DNA of 64,000 nt from CAYLLN01 sp964384375 (GTDB taxonomy: Bacteria > Planctomycetota > Planctomycetia > Pirellulales > Pirellulaceae): NCBI GenBank assembly GCA_964384375.1, contig CAYLLN010000017.1, positions 1-64,000 on the forward strand, read 5' to 3'. The notes beneath the pieces are model-generated. The model worked only from the letters and a program-made list of their open reading frames with translations. It was not told where the DNA came from and did not search any database. Both the position numbers and the translations under genes were made by a program. Shown piece by piece: positions 1 to 7,961 of the stretch; position 1 is the first letter of the stretch, and every line of letters begins with the position of its first letter.

Positions 1-372
1 CAAGTTGGCCTTGGACACGGGCATTTCATCAGCCACGGTAAGCAACGAGTCAATCTCGTCTTTGGCGTACTCGTTGCGACGAAGCCACTTCACGATCTGC
101 TGTTCACTGGCACAACGTGGGCCTACCCAAGTGTGAGCGCGAAAGCCGAGGGTCTTCCCGTTGTAATGAAGTCGAGTCAGCAGCACGTTGGGCCGAGCAT
201 CAACAGCCACGGTATCGGCGAGAAGCACTTCGATCTCTCGGGGCTTGAATCGTCGGGACTTCAGAAATCTGCGGATGAATCGAACCGGTTCAAGTTCCCA
301 TCCGAGGAAGCCTTCGTGCTGCCAAAAGGCATAGCCACGGTAACGGATTTTTCGGATGCGGTCAGTTGTCAT
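1..372 (-). CDS. Uncharacterised protein of the integrative element (partial, runs off left edge)
   Basis: The minus strand is open from an ATG at 372 to the window edge (124 codons). The start overlaps the stop of the RepA-like gene (stop at 364-362), the same tight spacing seen between the other genes of this operon, so it is probably the fourth gene of the replication-like operon. The visible N-terminus is basic and aromatic (R-x-R-Y-R-G-Y-A-F-W near residue 8, several further R and W residues). I recognise no domain. The C-terminal part is outside the window, so length and function are unknown. Confidence 0.6.
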   Translation of the reverse strand, partial: MTTDRIRKIRYRGYAFWQHEGFLGWELEPVRFIRRFLKSRRFKPREIEVLLADTVAVDARPNVLLTRLHYNGKTLGFRAHTWVGPRCASEQQIVKWLRRNEYAKDEIDSLLTVADEMPVSKANL

Positions 373-1666
373 GTTGCAACCTCTTGATGGTGTGGGGCAA
401 TTTCTTGTTGCGTGGCTCGGCCACTTCGATCAGCTTGCGAAAGGTGGCTTCCCGCACTAAGGCGAACAACCCATCACGCGATACGCCAAGCGATTTCTTG
501 GACAAGGCGAGCACTTCAGTTTTCGGGGCCGGTTCGGTGGGGATGGTGTCGAGAAATGCGGCGAGCGTGACAGCCGGCTTCTTGTTGACGACGGCGACAT
601 TCTCGGGGTTCTTCTCGGGGGCCAGCCGCCAAACCGGATATTCAAACTTCAGGCAGACGGGTTCCACTGGTTCTTGCGAACGAACAATCGCCTGCAACAC
701 CACGGTGTCTTTGTCTTCGTGTTCGCGCAGCACGATATGCACGTCGGCCGAGCGTGACTGAGCGCCAGCACCCGCGCCCATATCCGAAACCGCCTTCCCG
801 TGCTGAGCGCCCTTGCTGGTGTGATGCACCACGGCGGTGGCGCAGTTTTGCTTCTCGGCCGACTCGTCAAGCATCACGTAGCATTGCGTCATGTTGGAAT
901 TCGAGTTTTCATCGGTCCCGTTCGGCAGCGCCTTGTAAAAAGCATCGACGATGACGAGCGAGTAGGTGTCTGGCGGAAGGCCGCACAATTCATCCCGAAT
1001 TGTGTTCAGATCGGCGAGCTTTCCACGAAGGGGCATGATGTCGATGTACTCGGCAACGTCTTCCCATCGCAGCCCCATCGCCTTGGCCATCGCCGTGATG
1101 CGTCGGGCCAGATCGTCGGCGCGAAGCTCGTTGTCGATCAGTAGCACACGGCCTTGGATTGTCTTCCATCCGAGGAAGGCCCTTCCGCTGGCGATGCAAA
1201 GCGCCAGCAGCATGACGAGAAATGACTTCCTCGCTTTGGGGCCGCCGATGATGTTCACAACATCGCCCCGCCGAATCAAATTCACTACCACGTCGATGCG
1301 GGGCTTCAGGAACTTGGCTACAAGCTCGGCTGCATTCACCCGAGTCAGGCTCGGGCGACGTAAGAGCGCCAGCCAATCCTGGAAAGTGAAGTCAGCGCAG
1401 CCCGATTTCTCGCGGAAGCACTTGATATGCGGTACACCATCCTGCCGCCAAGCGGCCGGGTTTCCCTCGGCTTTGCCACAGCGGGGGCAAGTGGCGAGAT
1501 TGTACTTAATCCCGCCATCGAATCGAGCGCTCTTGGCGATTTCGTACTCGATACCGTGGATATCGAGCAAATCGCGTAGCTTGGCGTCGGTCCAAAGCTC
1601 GGGATGAAATTCAGGGCGGTCAAAGAATTCTTCGTTGGCCGTTAATACGGCTGTTAGGTCAGTCAT
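362..1666 (-). CDS. RepA-like AAA ATPase / helicase with N-terminal zinc ribbon
   Basis: A 434-residue protein. Four cysteines (about C60, C63, C83, C90) form a probable zinc ribbon. A RecA-like ATPase core follows, with a Walker A variant GGPKARKSF at about 141-149 and Walker B LVIVDAF at about 237-243. The PK-x-RKS form of Walker A is familiar in RepA/AAA_25-type proteins of plasmids and phage satellites. The chosen ATG (1666) overlaps the primase stop as ATGA, which argues for translational coupling; an upstream in-frame start would run deep into the primase gene. By family, the likely role is a replicative hexameric helicase loading on the element's own DNA. Together with the primase it suggests the element can replicate when excised. 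Function is inferred from motifs only. Confidence 0.75.
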   Translation of the reverse strand: MTDLTAVLTANEEFFDRPEFHPELWTDAKLRDLLDIHGIEYEIAKSARFDGGIKYNLATCPRCGKAEGNPAAWRQDGVPHIKCFREKSGCADFTFQDWLALLRRPSLTRVNAAELVAKFLKPRIDVVVNLIRRGDVVNIIGGPKARKSFLVMLLALCIASGRAFLGWKTIQGRVLLIDNELRADDLARRITAMAKAMGLRWEDVAEYIDIMPLRGKLADLNTIRDELCGLPPDTYSLVIVDAFYKALPNGTDENSNSNMTQCYVMLDESAEKQNCATAVVHHTSKGAQHGKAVSDMGAGAGAQSRSADVHIVLREHEDKDTVVLQAIVRSQEPVEPVCLKFEYPVWRLAPEKNPENVAVVNKKPAVTLAAFLDTIPTEPAPKTEVLALSKKSLGVSRDGLFALVREATFRKLIEVAEPRNKKLPHTIKRLQHDN

Positions 1667-2244
1667 AGAAGTCGGGTTGCAATTCTTGATCCGTCGATAA
1701 CCGACTTGTTCAGCGTGCCAATCACGCGCGTAAGCCGGCCTGCGCCGAAGACGGAAGTATCGGTGCAAGTGAAGCGAGCTTTCAGTCGATGCAGGAATGC
1801 CCGCACTTGCTGCTTAGCTCGCTCGTCATTTGGAAGCTGGCAGGTGTAAATCAGACCGAAGCCGTTTCCGCTATCGGTCTCGATAAGCGGCTCGCCAAGC
1901 TCGGCTTTGATGGCGTCTTTCTGTTGTCGGGCGATGTCTTTGGGGACATCGTGGCCGTCCACGTCGATCAGCACCCGAGTACGGGCGGCAATCATGTTGT
2001 CCCGCACGCTGAAGGCGTCCACCGGTACGCCTGCCAGGGCAGGGGCGACAAGCGGATTCAAGTTGCAGTAGGTGGCGTGGTACTGGCTGCTGAGCCAGCA
2101 CGCTTGGTCCACTACGTCAACTTGTTCGGCTGGCCAGATCACCAGCGACTTCGGAGCGCGATCGACGGGCTTGCGCCCGATCAGCGCCACCGGATGGCCG
2201 AGGCGGCGCAGGAATTCGGCGATGGTCTCGGGGCAGGATGTCAT
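1663..2244 (-). CDS. Primase-polymerase (PrimPol/AEP-like) domain protein
   Basis: A 193-residue protein with three landmarks of archaeo-eukaryotic-type primases of mobile elements: a catalytic acidic pair in VLIDVDG (about 91-97), SGNGFGLIY (about 125-133), and a basic LTRVIGTLNKS motif near 170-180. These proteins make primers for replication of plasmids, phages and satellites. The gene overlaps its upstream neighbour at 2241-2244 and its downstream ATPase at 1663-1666, both as ATGA, so the three are translated from one transcript. The C-terminal helical domain of longer PrimPols is absent; the helicase activity is supplied by the separate downstream ATPase. Family assignment is by motif, not by a search. 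Confidence 0.7.
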   Translation of the reverse strand: MTSCPETIAEFLRRLGHPVALIGRKPVDRAPKSLVIWPAEQVDVVDQACWLSSQYHATYCNLNPLVAPALAGVPVDAFSVRDNMIAARTRVLIDVDGHDVPKDIARQQKDAIKAELGEPLIETDSGNGFGLIYTCQLPNDERAKQQVRAFLHRLKARFTCTDTSVFGAGRLTRVIGTLNKSVIDGSRIATRLL

Positions 2245-2993
2245 TCGTCGTACCCGAGTGCCTCGGCCCTACGCCGGATTCGTTTGACGGCCTCGGCCAC
2301 TTCATACTTCGTGCGGCTGAGCGTGGCAGCAATCCGAAGCTGACTGTAGCCCTGCGATAGCAACTGCATCACGTCGGCCTCGAATTCGTCGCTTGCCAGG
2401 TCTTCCACTAGCTCGAACATGGTTGGTATTACCTCTTCTCGGCCGCCACGATCATGCAGGATGTCGTCAACGATGCCTTTGCTTGGGTCCACTGGTGGGA
2501 CCGGAACTTGTTTGATGGTCTTGTGCTCGGCTTGGCCTTTCTTGCGCCTACGGCAATTCGTGGAATCGTCGGCGCGGATGTCACCCGACTCTTCTTGCCG
2601 CCGCTTGACTTCAGCACGCCACAAGGCGGCCTTGATGAATTCCACCGGCTGCGCCGAATTGCCGAGGAGCTTTTCGAGCGCCTTCAGGTAAGCTCCGTAC
2701 CGATGGCCGAACGTGCCATCGTTGCCTACCTGGAAAATGAGATAGCGAAGTGCTTCGTCAAGCCGCTTGACGGCTTCAGGATCGCCGGTACGTGCTCGGG
2801 CGAGAGTCGCCGCAAGCTCCTCGGGCGGCAGCCGATCTGCCTCGGCTGCATTGACCAGTTCAGTCAGACCCGCCGCTCGACCGGACGGGCCAACACGTTT
2901 TTCCTTCCCCACTTTGATACCTTGACTTTGCTCGGCTTTGGCCGAACATTCTGCGGAATTCCCGAAAGAATTCCTTCGGATGCTGCTGTCCAC
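2241..2993 (-). CDS. Helix-turn-helix protein heading the replication operon
   Basis: A 250-residue soluble protein. The last 50 residues (L-S-Q-G-Y-S-Q-L-R-I-A-A-T-L and following helix) look like a sigma-70 region 4 or LuxR-type helix-turn-helix. The middle contains a repeated pattern of charged helices and a KRR-rich stretch. The start at 2993 is GTG without a clear Shine-Dalgarno; a GTG at 2912 preceded by AAGG is an alternative, so the N-terminus is uncertain. It overlaps the PrimPol gene by four bases. Its position first in the operon suggests a regulator or origin-binding protein, but this is inference. Confidence 0.6.
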   Translation of the reverse strand: MDSSIRRNSFGNSAECSAKAEQSQGIKVGKEKRVGPSGRAAGLTELVNAAEADRLPPEELAATLARARTGDPEAVKRLDEALRYLIFQVGNDGTFGHRYGAYLKALEKLLGNSAQPVEFIKAALWRAEVKRRQEESGDIRADDSTNCRRRKKGQAEHKTIKQVPVPPVDPSKGIVDDILHDRGGREEVIPTMFELVEDLASDEFEADVMQLLSQGYSQLRIAATLSRTKYEVAEAVKRIRRRAEALGYDE

Positions 2994-3609
2994 CGTCGCG
3001 GCAGATTGGCAGACGCCAGGGCAGGCGGTCGCCTAGTCCCTTGCGGTTTGATGGCCACTCGGGGGAACCCGAGGGCGCGGGGTGCGAGCAAGAAAGCGGC
3101 TCGCAAAGATGTACCGAAGTACGACCCCAGAAGGACGGCCTGCACGCGCAGTACGCCCCTCTATTACATTATACCCCGCAAACGGCTGAATGTCTAGTTA
3201 TTTCATGGCTTTTAGGCCCGGATTCCGCCAGATCGCTGTCAAAGATGACGATTTTGCCGTCTTTACTGCCATTTTGCTCCAACTTCGGCAAAGCGTAAGC
3301 ACGCAGAAGAGGGGCTGAGTTCACGAAGCCCCCTCTGCCGTGCTCGTCGTTCGCCTTCCGGTTTCCTATAAGGGCGGGACGACGAACGAAAGGCGAAAGA
3401 ACGCGGCGTGCAAAGGCAATCCCTCGTCTTTCCACGCGCGGTTAGAGCGCGCACGCATCAACAATGGTTAATGCGTTCTGAGGGACGCGGCCGACTCGCC
3501 CTACAACCGGTACAACCGTCAAATTCGGCGCAGTCCGGCCTCGGGGTCGATCTGCCAGGGCGGCCGAGGGCCTCGGGTCGATCTGCCAGTGCCTCGGGCC
3601 TGCGCCGGA
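2994..3609. other. Non-coding stretch with direct repeats downstream of the resolvase
   Basis: No convincing gene is seen in these 616 bases. An 18-base repeat, GGTCGATCTGCCAG with flanking CTCGG, occurs at about 3540-3558 and again at 3572-3589, just after the resolvase stop codon. The A+T-richer part at about 3155-3260 could hold the promoter of the minus-strand replication operon, but I cannot define -35/-10 boxes with confidence. Confidence 0.4.
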
Positions 3610-4299
3610 TTAGCGGCCGAGAAGACGATAGACCATCGTCGGGTGAAACTCGCCGCCTGCCGTGGTGCGATGGCCGGCTTGGTTCAGCCGATCTGCGATG
3701 GCCCCAAGGGACAGCCCACCATCACGCCACTGGCGGATGTCAGACATAAGAAAGCCGTAGGCGTCTGCGGCTGTCGCAGATCGTTTGACGCTCGCCGCTT
3801 CCACGGCCTTGGCCAGCCCGTTACGCATCCCCTTGCGGTAGTCGATGACGTGGCCCCGCCGATGCGTGCCGAGCTTGACGCCACGCCGCTTGGCGGCTGC
3901 CAGGGCCTTCACCGTTCGATCTGAAATGGCCCGAGCTTCGTCTTCGGCCACGGCTGCCAGGATATGGATTGTCAGCTTCGTGGCAGTCGGGTTATCGACT
4001 GCGACGAATTCCGCGCCGGATTCCATAAGCGTGGCAGTGAAGGCCACGTTGCGGGCCAGCCGGTCAAGTTTGGCTATGACGAGCACGGCCCCCTTTCCTC
4101 GGGCATGGCTAAGGGCTGCCTGAAGTTGCGGCCGATTCGTGACTCGTTTTCCCGACTCGACTTCCACGTACTCGCCGATGATCTTCCCACCAGCCGAGGC
4201 GACGTAGCGGGCCACGTCAGCTTTCTGTGCTTCAAGTCCAAGCCCCGAGCGGCCTTGCTTGCGTGACGAAACCCGGTAATACGCAATGAATTTCTTCAT
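3610..4299 (-). CDS. Small serine recombinase (resolvase/invertase family)
   Basis: A 229-residue protein with the resolvase N-terminal domain. The catalytic serine lies in YYRVSSRKQ (about S11), and further conserved residues lie in VIAKLDRLARN and in AEDEARAISDRT. The C-terminal 60 residues carry a probable DNA-binding segment rather than a full large-recombinase zinc domain. Such enzymes resolve cointegrates or invert short segments by 2-bp staggered cuts. It is separate from the large recombinase at 10,621, so the element has two recombinases; this one may act on the short repeats beside it (3540-3589). It is monocistronic, with 600-bp non-coding stretches on either side. Confidence 0.85.
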   Translation of the reverse strand: MKKFIAYYRVSSRKQGRSGLGLEAQKADVARYVASAGGKIIGEYVEVESGKRVTNRPQLQAALSHARGKGAVLVIAKLDRLARNVAFTATLMESGAEFVAVDNPTATKLTIHILAAVAEDEARAISDRTVKALAAAKRRGVKLGTHRRGHVIDYRKGMRNGLAKAVEAASVKRSATAADAYGFLMSDIRQWRDGGLSLGAIADRLNQAGHRTTAGGEFHPTMVYRLLGR

Positions 4300-4904
4300 A
4301 ACTTGCCTCGCTTACCCAACTTTACATCACGGCTTGTTGTTCGTCAAGCCGTAGTGTAATGGCCCTTTTCGCGCTCTTATCCGCAGATTGCGGACATCCG
4401 CGCCGTTCGGAACTCGGGCCTCGGGAAGATCGCACGCCAGCCCCGAGGCGTTCACGTCGGCCTCGGCCACGCCTGCCAGGTTTCCGACGCGGCCGAGTGG
4501 CCCGAGCCGTGGAAGCCCCGCAGATCGTTCGGCAGATCGTTCGATGACTTCCGAGTGGTCAACCGATCTGCGAAGCCCGTAGCGGGGCTGCTATTGCGTC
4601 TGGATTGAAGCCGTGGCCTTCACGATGACGAAGTGGAAGATCGTTCGATGATCGTGGACGCGGCACGATTGCAGATCGTCAGCCGAACCACCCCCACCGG
4701 TCAAACGGGACCACCCCAACAAGCCTTGTCACCGTCGCCAGACCGAGCGGTTCGGGCGCGCGCGGCGCGTCGGCTATGGACAATGCCGCGTCAGTCCCTC
4801 GGATTGCTGCCCCTTCCCAGATTTGGGAAGATCAGGGATTACCCGAACGTCGTTAGGATTTGCCCGTGACCAGCATTTCGCCAAGCATGGGAAAGGATTG
4901 TCCT
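4300..4904. other. Non-coding, repeat-containing region of the integrative element
   Basis: About 600 bases without a supportable gene between the divergent resolvase and the DprA-like gene. AGATCGTTCGATGA occurs at 4535-4548 and 4639-4652, and shorter GATCTGC/GCAGATC words recur several times (about 4520-4680). Such clustering could be operator, iteron or recombination sites. The promoter for the plus-strand 4905-7612 operon should also lie here. Confidence 0.35.
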
Positions 4905-5825
4905 ATGCCCTTCCACCTGCGGAACACCGTTTCGCCGTTCGATGAAATGACCGCCTACGAAACGATTTGGCGGTGGAAACGTGGCAGCCTGAAGGATGTC
5001 GCCGAACTCTTCGGCAAGTACGACTTGCTGCCATCAAAGCTGATTGCCGCCCTTCAGGCCGAGTTACTGCTTGACGACATTAGCCGCACGCTCGCCGAAG
5101 TCGCCAGCTTCGTGGCCACGCTCCGTGGTTTTTCCGTCTGCTTGCATCGTGACTTCATGTACCCCGTGCGGATGCGTGACGCTCGATACCCGTTGGAATT
5201 GTTCTACTATCGTGGCGACATCGACTTAACCAATTCTCGTTGCGTTTCTGTCGTTGGGGCGCGGAAGTGTTCGGACGAAGGTGGAAGGCGAGCGGCCAAG
5301 CTGGCGAGCGGCCTTGTAGCCGCCGGGTTCACTGTTGTCTCGGGGTTGGCGCAAGGTATCGACACTGCGGCGATGACGGCTGCGATTGCAGCTAACGGCC
5401 GTACCATCGGGGTCATTGGTACACCTATCAACGAATCGTATCCCAAGAGCAATCGAGACTTGCAAGCCCGCGTGGCGTGCGACCACTTGCTAGTCAGCCA
5501 AGTGCCATTCTTTCATTACGGAAGAGAGCCTTTCAACCTGAAGAAACGCTACTTCCCTGAGCGGAACGAAACGATGTCTGCGCTGTCCGAAGCGACGATC
5601 ATCGTGGAAGCATCCGACACTAGCGGGTCACTGACCCAAGCCAGGGCTTGCCTTCAGCAAGGCCGCAAGCTGTTCATTCTGAATTCGTGTTTTGAGAATC
5701 CCGACATTACTTGGCCCGAGACTTACGAAAAACGGGGAGCCATCCGAGTGCGCGACTTCGACGACATTTTTGCGGCTCTAGGGGACAAGGCGGATGACGA
5801 CAACGATGCTGTGGAAAAAATTTGA
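4905..5825 (+). CDS. DprA/SMF-family protein, ShosA-like antitoxin candidate
   Basis: A 306-residue protein with the DprA Rossmann-like fold: VSVVGARKCSDEG (about 113-125), GLAQGIDTAA (about 147-156), TIGVIGTPINESYP, and a C-terminal ATIIVEASDTSGSLTQAR. The N-terminal 100 residues are not typical of competence DprA. I chose ATG 4905 because AAAGGA lies about 8 bases upstream; the upstream TTG (4860) lacks a ribosome site. The gene overlaps the phosphoribosyltransferase gene by 32 bases. A DprA-domain protein next to a PRTase is the arrangement of ShosTA, where ShosA is the antitoxin and ShosT the PRTase toxin with anti-phage activity. That identity is inferred from domain pairing; a competence role is less likely here. 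Confidence 0.7.
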   Translation: MPFHLRNTVSPFDEMTAYETIWRWKRGSLKDVAELFGKYDLLPSKLIAALQAELLLDDISRTLAEVASFVATLRGFSVCLHRDFMYPVRMRDARYPLELFYYRGDIDLTNSRCVSVVGARKCSDEGGRRAAKLASGLVAAGFTVVSGLAQGIDTAAMTAAIAANGRTIGVIGTPINESYPKSNRDLQARVACDHLLVSQVPFFHYGREPFNLKKRYFPERNETMSALSEATIIVEASDTSGSLTQARACLQQGRKLFILNSCFENPDITWPETYEKRGAIRVRDFDDIFAALGDKADDDNDAVEKI

Positions 5826-6417
5826 TTGCCTGACCGATAGCCGCGTGTTTCTCGAATGCGATGACGAGTGCTTCTACGCTCGGGACTACATTTCGCATGG
5901 CGGCTACAGCGCCTCGGAAGGCAACCACCTAATCAAGAATTTGCAGAAGCATCCGAGCAAGCGCGGCACGCCCGAATGGCCGCACAAAGTTCGCGCGATT
6001 GACCAGTTTGCGAGAGAGCTTACGACGGTGCTACCCGCCGATGCCGTTGTGGCGTCTATACCGTCGTCAAAGGTGCGGACTGACCCCGAGTTCGATTCAC
6101 GCCTTGAAGATACGCTGGCCCGTCTGGTCGAGCTTGTCCCCTCTATCGGTATTGAAACGCCGATTGCTCGGGCAGTCACGGCACAGGCACTTCACCACGG
6201 TGGAACCCGCCGGGTCAATCACGTTGTTCAGTCGCTTCAGTGGCTCGGGTTCAGCGACCCCGATGATCTGCCAAACTACATCGTCTTGATTGACGACGTG
6301 ATTACCACGGGTTCCACTTTCAAGGCGTGCCAGCGATTGATTCATCAGCAATACCCAACGCTGAAGGTGTACGGGGTATTCTGGGCGCGAACAGTCTGGC
6401 CGGAAGCAACGTGCTAA
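5794..6417 (+). CDS. Phosphoribosyltransferase-fold protein, ShosT-like toxin candidate
   Basis: A 207-residue protein with the PRPP-binding signature YIVLIDDVITTGST near the C-terminus, the type I PRTase/ComF pattern. The N-terminal half holds conserved-looking aromatic and charged residues (for example CFYARDYISHGGY) but no zinc finger as in ComF. It starts inside the 3' end of the DprA-like gene, so translation is probably coupled and stoichiometry controlled, as expected for toxin and antitoxin. By analogy with ShosT it would be toxic when free of its partner. A salvage or competence role cannot be ruled out, but neither fits a mobile-element context well. Confidence 0.65.
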   Translation: MTTTMLWKKFDCLTDSRVFLECDDECFYARDYISHGGYSASEGNHLIKNLQKHPSKRGTPEWPHKVRAIDQFARELTTVLPADAVVASIPSSKVRTDPEFDSRLEDTLARLVELVPSIGIETPIARAVTAQALHHGGTRRVNHVVQSLQWLGFSDPDDLPNYIVLIDDVITTGSTFKACQRLIHQQYPTLKVYGVFWARTVWPEATC

Positions 6418-6433
6418 CAAATCGTGGTGGACA

Positions 6434-7612
6434 ATGAGCGATGACGCCCAACGTGCGCAAGCTCGCTTTGACCGGACTCTCGTCTTTCCTGAGTACGTCG
6501 GGCCGTCAATTGCCGGCTGTACGACGATGCTGCTTTGGCTCGACAAGCTCGCAGTGTCGATGCCTTCATATTTGCTTTCGGACCGGGAAGAGCCATTTAA
6601 GTCCTTTGCCACCGTAGGTAATCGAGCACACGAAACAGGCAATCCGTTGGAGAAATTATTCGCGGCAGTGGACCACCACTATGGGCTTGCACAACAGCAA
6701 GCGATTGCCGAAATAAAGGCCCTCAAGCCACTTGGGGATCGAATTCAGACGGTGGCAACGGTTCAGCCAGGGACACCCGAGGCGTATTCGACACTAGATG
6801 CATTTCTTCCAGTAACAATGCCCCATGCCGTGGCGTCGATGTCAAATCCGCAGTTCGTGAACATCGGGGCGATGCAATTTCTTTGGCGAGTCTTTGAGGC
6901 GTGGCTACTCGTTGAAGATGCAGACAAAGTGCTCGACATCCTTGAAGTGCGGGCCGAGCGACTTGGCGGCCCCGAGTTGTTAATTGCTGATGGAATTATT
7001 CTCCAACACTCGCTCGGACGAATCCCCGATCTGTCAATTGCGATTCGCAGCCCGCACAGCCTGGGGATTCTCGCAGAATACGGGCGAACGATGGAAACGA
7101 CGCCCGCCGAAGTGGCCGAGGAAATGGTCGAACAGTTGGCGTTTTCGATCTTCGATGAGGTTACTAGGGACCACGTTCCTTTCTTGTTCCCCGAGAATCT
7201 CGACAAGGTTATCCATACGTTTGAAGCAAGCGGAGATAACCTTGATGCCGCCCGAAGAAAATGCCGCAACGTCGCCAGAGAATTGCACGCTCGGGCGCAG
7301 GCGAATCAGTCCGCGCAGCAGGCACTACGTGACACGCTGCCCGACTTAAAGAAAGAAGCGCAATCCCTGCTTTCCATCGACTCAAAAACGCTCGCCGATG
7401 TCTTCACTCGACTTCCCGAGTCCGCCGGACTTTGGGCTTTATTTGGTGCAATAGCGGGCACAGCCACCGGGGCAATTCCGCCGATTGCTGCCGCCAGCGC
7501 AGCCGTCGCCGCATTCTCGTTGCTCGGATCATCAGCATTGAAGGCAAGCCGTGAACGACGTGAGGCGCTGCAAAAATCGCCGTGGTCGTTTCTTTACTAC
7601 CTAAATCGTTGA
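6434..7612 (+). CDS. Uncharacterised membrane-associated protein, third gene of the ShosTA-like operon
   Basis: A 392-residue protein beginning 16 bases after the PRTase stop, so almost certainly co-transcribed. The body is mostly alpha-helical by composition, with an acidic/hydrophobic mix and no recognised catalytic motif. A glycine/alanine-rich hydrophobic segment at about residues 340-372 (GAIAGTATGAIPPIAAASAA) could be one or two membrane helices, followed by a short basic tail ending in W-S-F-L-Y-Y-L-N-R. I do not recognise the family. The context suggests an accessory to the ShosTA-like pair or an independent defence effector. The 3' end overlaps the convergent small gene by 16 bases. 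Confidence 0.55.
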   Translation: MSDDAQRAQARFDRTLVFPEYVGPSIAGCTTMLLWLDKLAVSMPSYLLSDREEPFKSFATVGNRAHETGNPLEKLFAAVDHHYGLAQQQAIAEIKALKPLGDRIQTVATVQPGTPEAYSTLDAFLPVTMPHAVASMSNPQFVNIGAMQFLWRVFEAWLLVEDADKVLDILEVRAERLGGPELLIADGIILQHSLGRIPDLSIAIRSPHSLGILAEYGRTMETTPAEVAEEMVEQLAFSIFDEVTRDHVPFLFPENLDKVIHTFEASGDNLDAARRKCRNVARELHARAQANQSAQQALRDTLPDLKKEAQSLLSIDSKTLADVFTRLPESAGLWALFGAIAGTATGAIPPIAAASAAVAAFSLLGSSALKASRERREALQKSPWSFLYYLNR

Positions 7613-7812
7613 CGCTGAAGCTCGGCTTCGTAGCGTTTTCGCTCTTCAGCGTCACGCTCGTCACGGTCCCGCTTGCCATCGGCGTAGCCTTCGTTCCAAA
7701 TGGCGTCCAAGTTCAAGTCTTCGTAGTACGGAATCGAGTCGGGACTCGCTTCCCTTCCCGCTCGCCGCCCGTCTTCGTAGGCTTGTCGTTCCCGCTCGTT
7801 GACTTCGATCAT
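7597..7812 (-). CDS. Small highly charged hypothetical protein
   Basis: A 71-residue protein, rich in E, R, D and Y, predicted helical and soluble, with repeated D/E-G-R/K patterns (YEDGRRAGRE, NEGYADGKRDRD). A strong GGAGGG lies about 8 bases upstream of the ATG at 7812, which supports translation. The gene converges on, and overlaps by 16 bases, the preceding plus-strand gene. It is not recognised; it could be an antirestriction-type or regulatory small protein, but that is a guess. Confidence 0.55.
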   Translation of the reverse strand: MIEVNERERQAYEDGRRAGREASPDSIPYYEDLNLDAIWNEGYADGKRDRDERDAEERKRYEAELQRQRFR

Positions 7813-7961
7813 GGCGTTCCCTCCTGCCGCCAGATTATACCCGAGCGCCGGCTACCTGCCCCGCAGACCCGATCAAGTTCACTGTCCCCTTTCACTTGGG
7901 GATTTATTCACCGCTGGCAGCCATACGTGCCGATGAAGGCGATACGCAACTTCATCGACCA

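Noticed and set aside
4860..4904. Longer start (TTG 4860) for the DprA-like gene
   Set aside because: No ribosome site; ATG 4905 with AAAGGA is better.
4905..5825. DprA gene as evidence of natural competence
   Set aside because: It is inside the integrative element, overlaps a PRTase gene, and its N-terminus is not the usual competence form; ShosA-like is a better fit.
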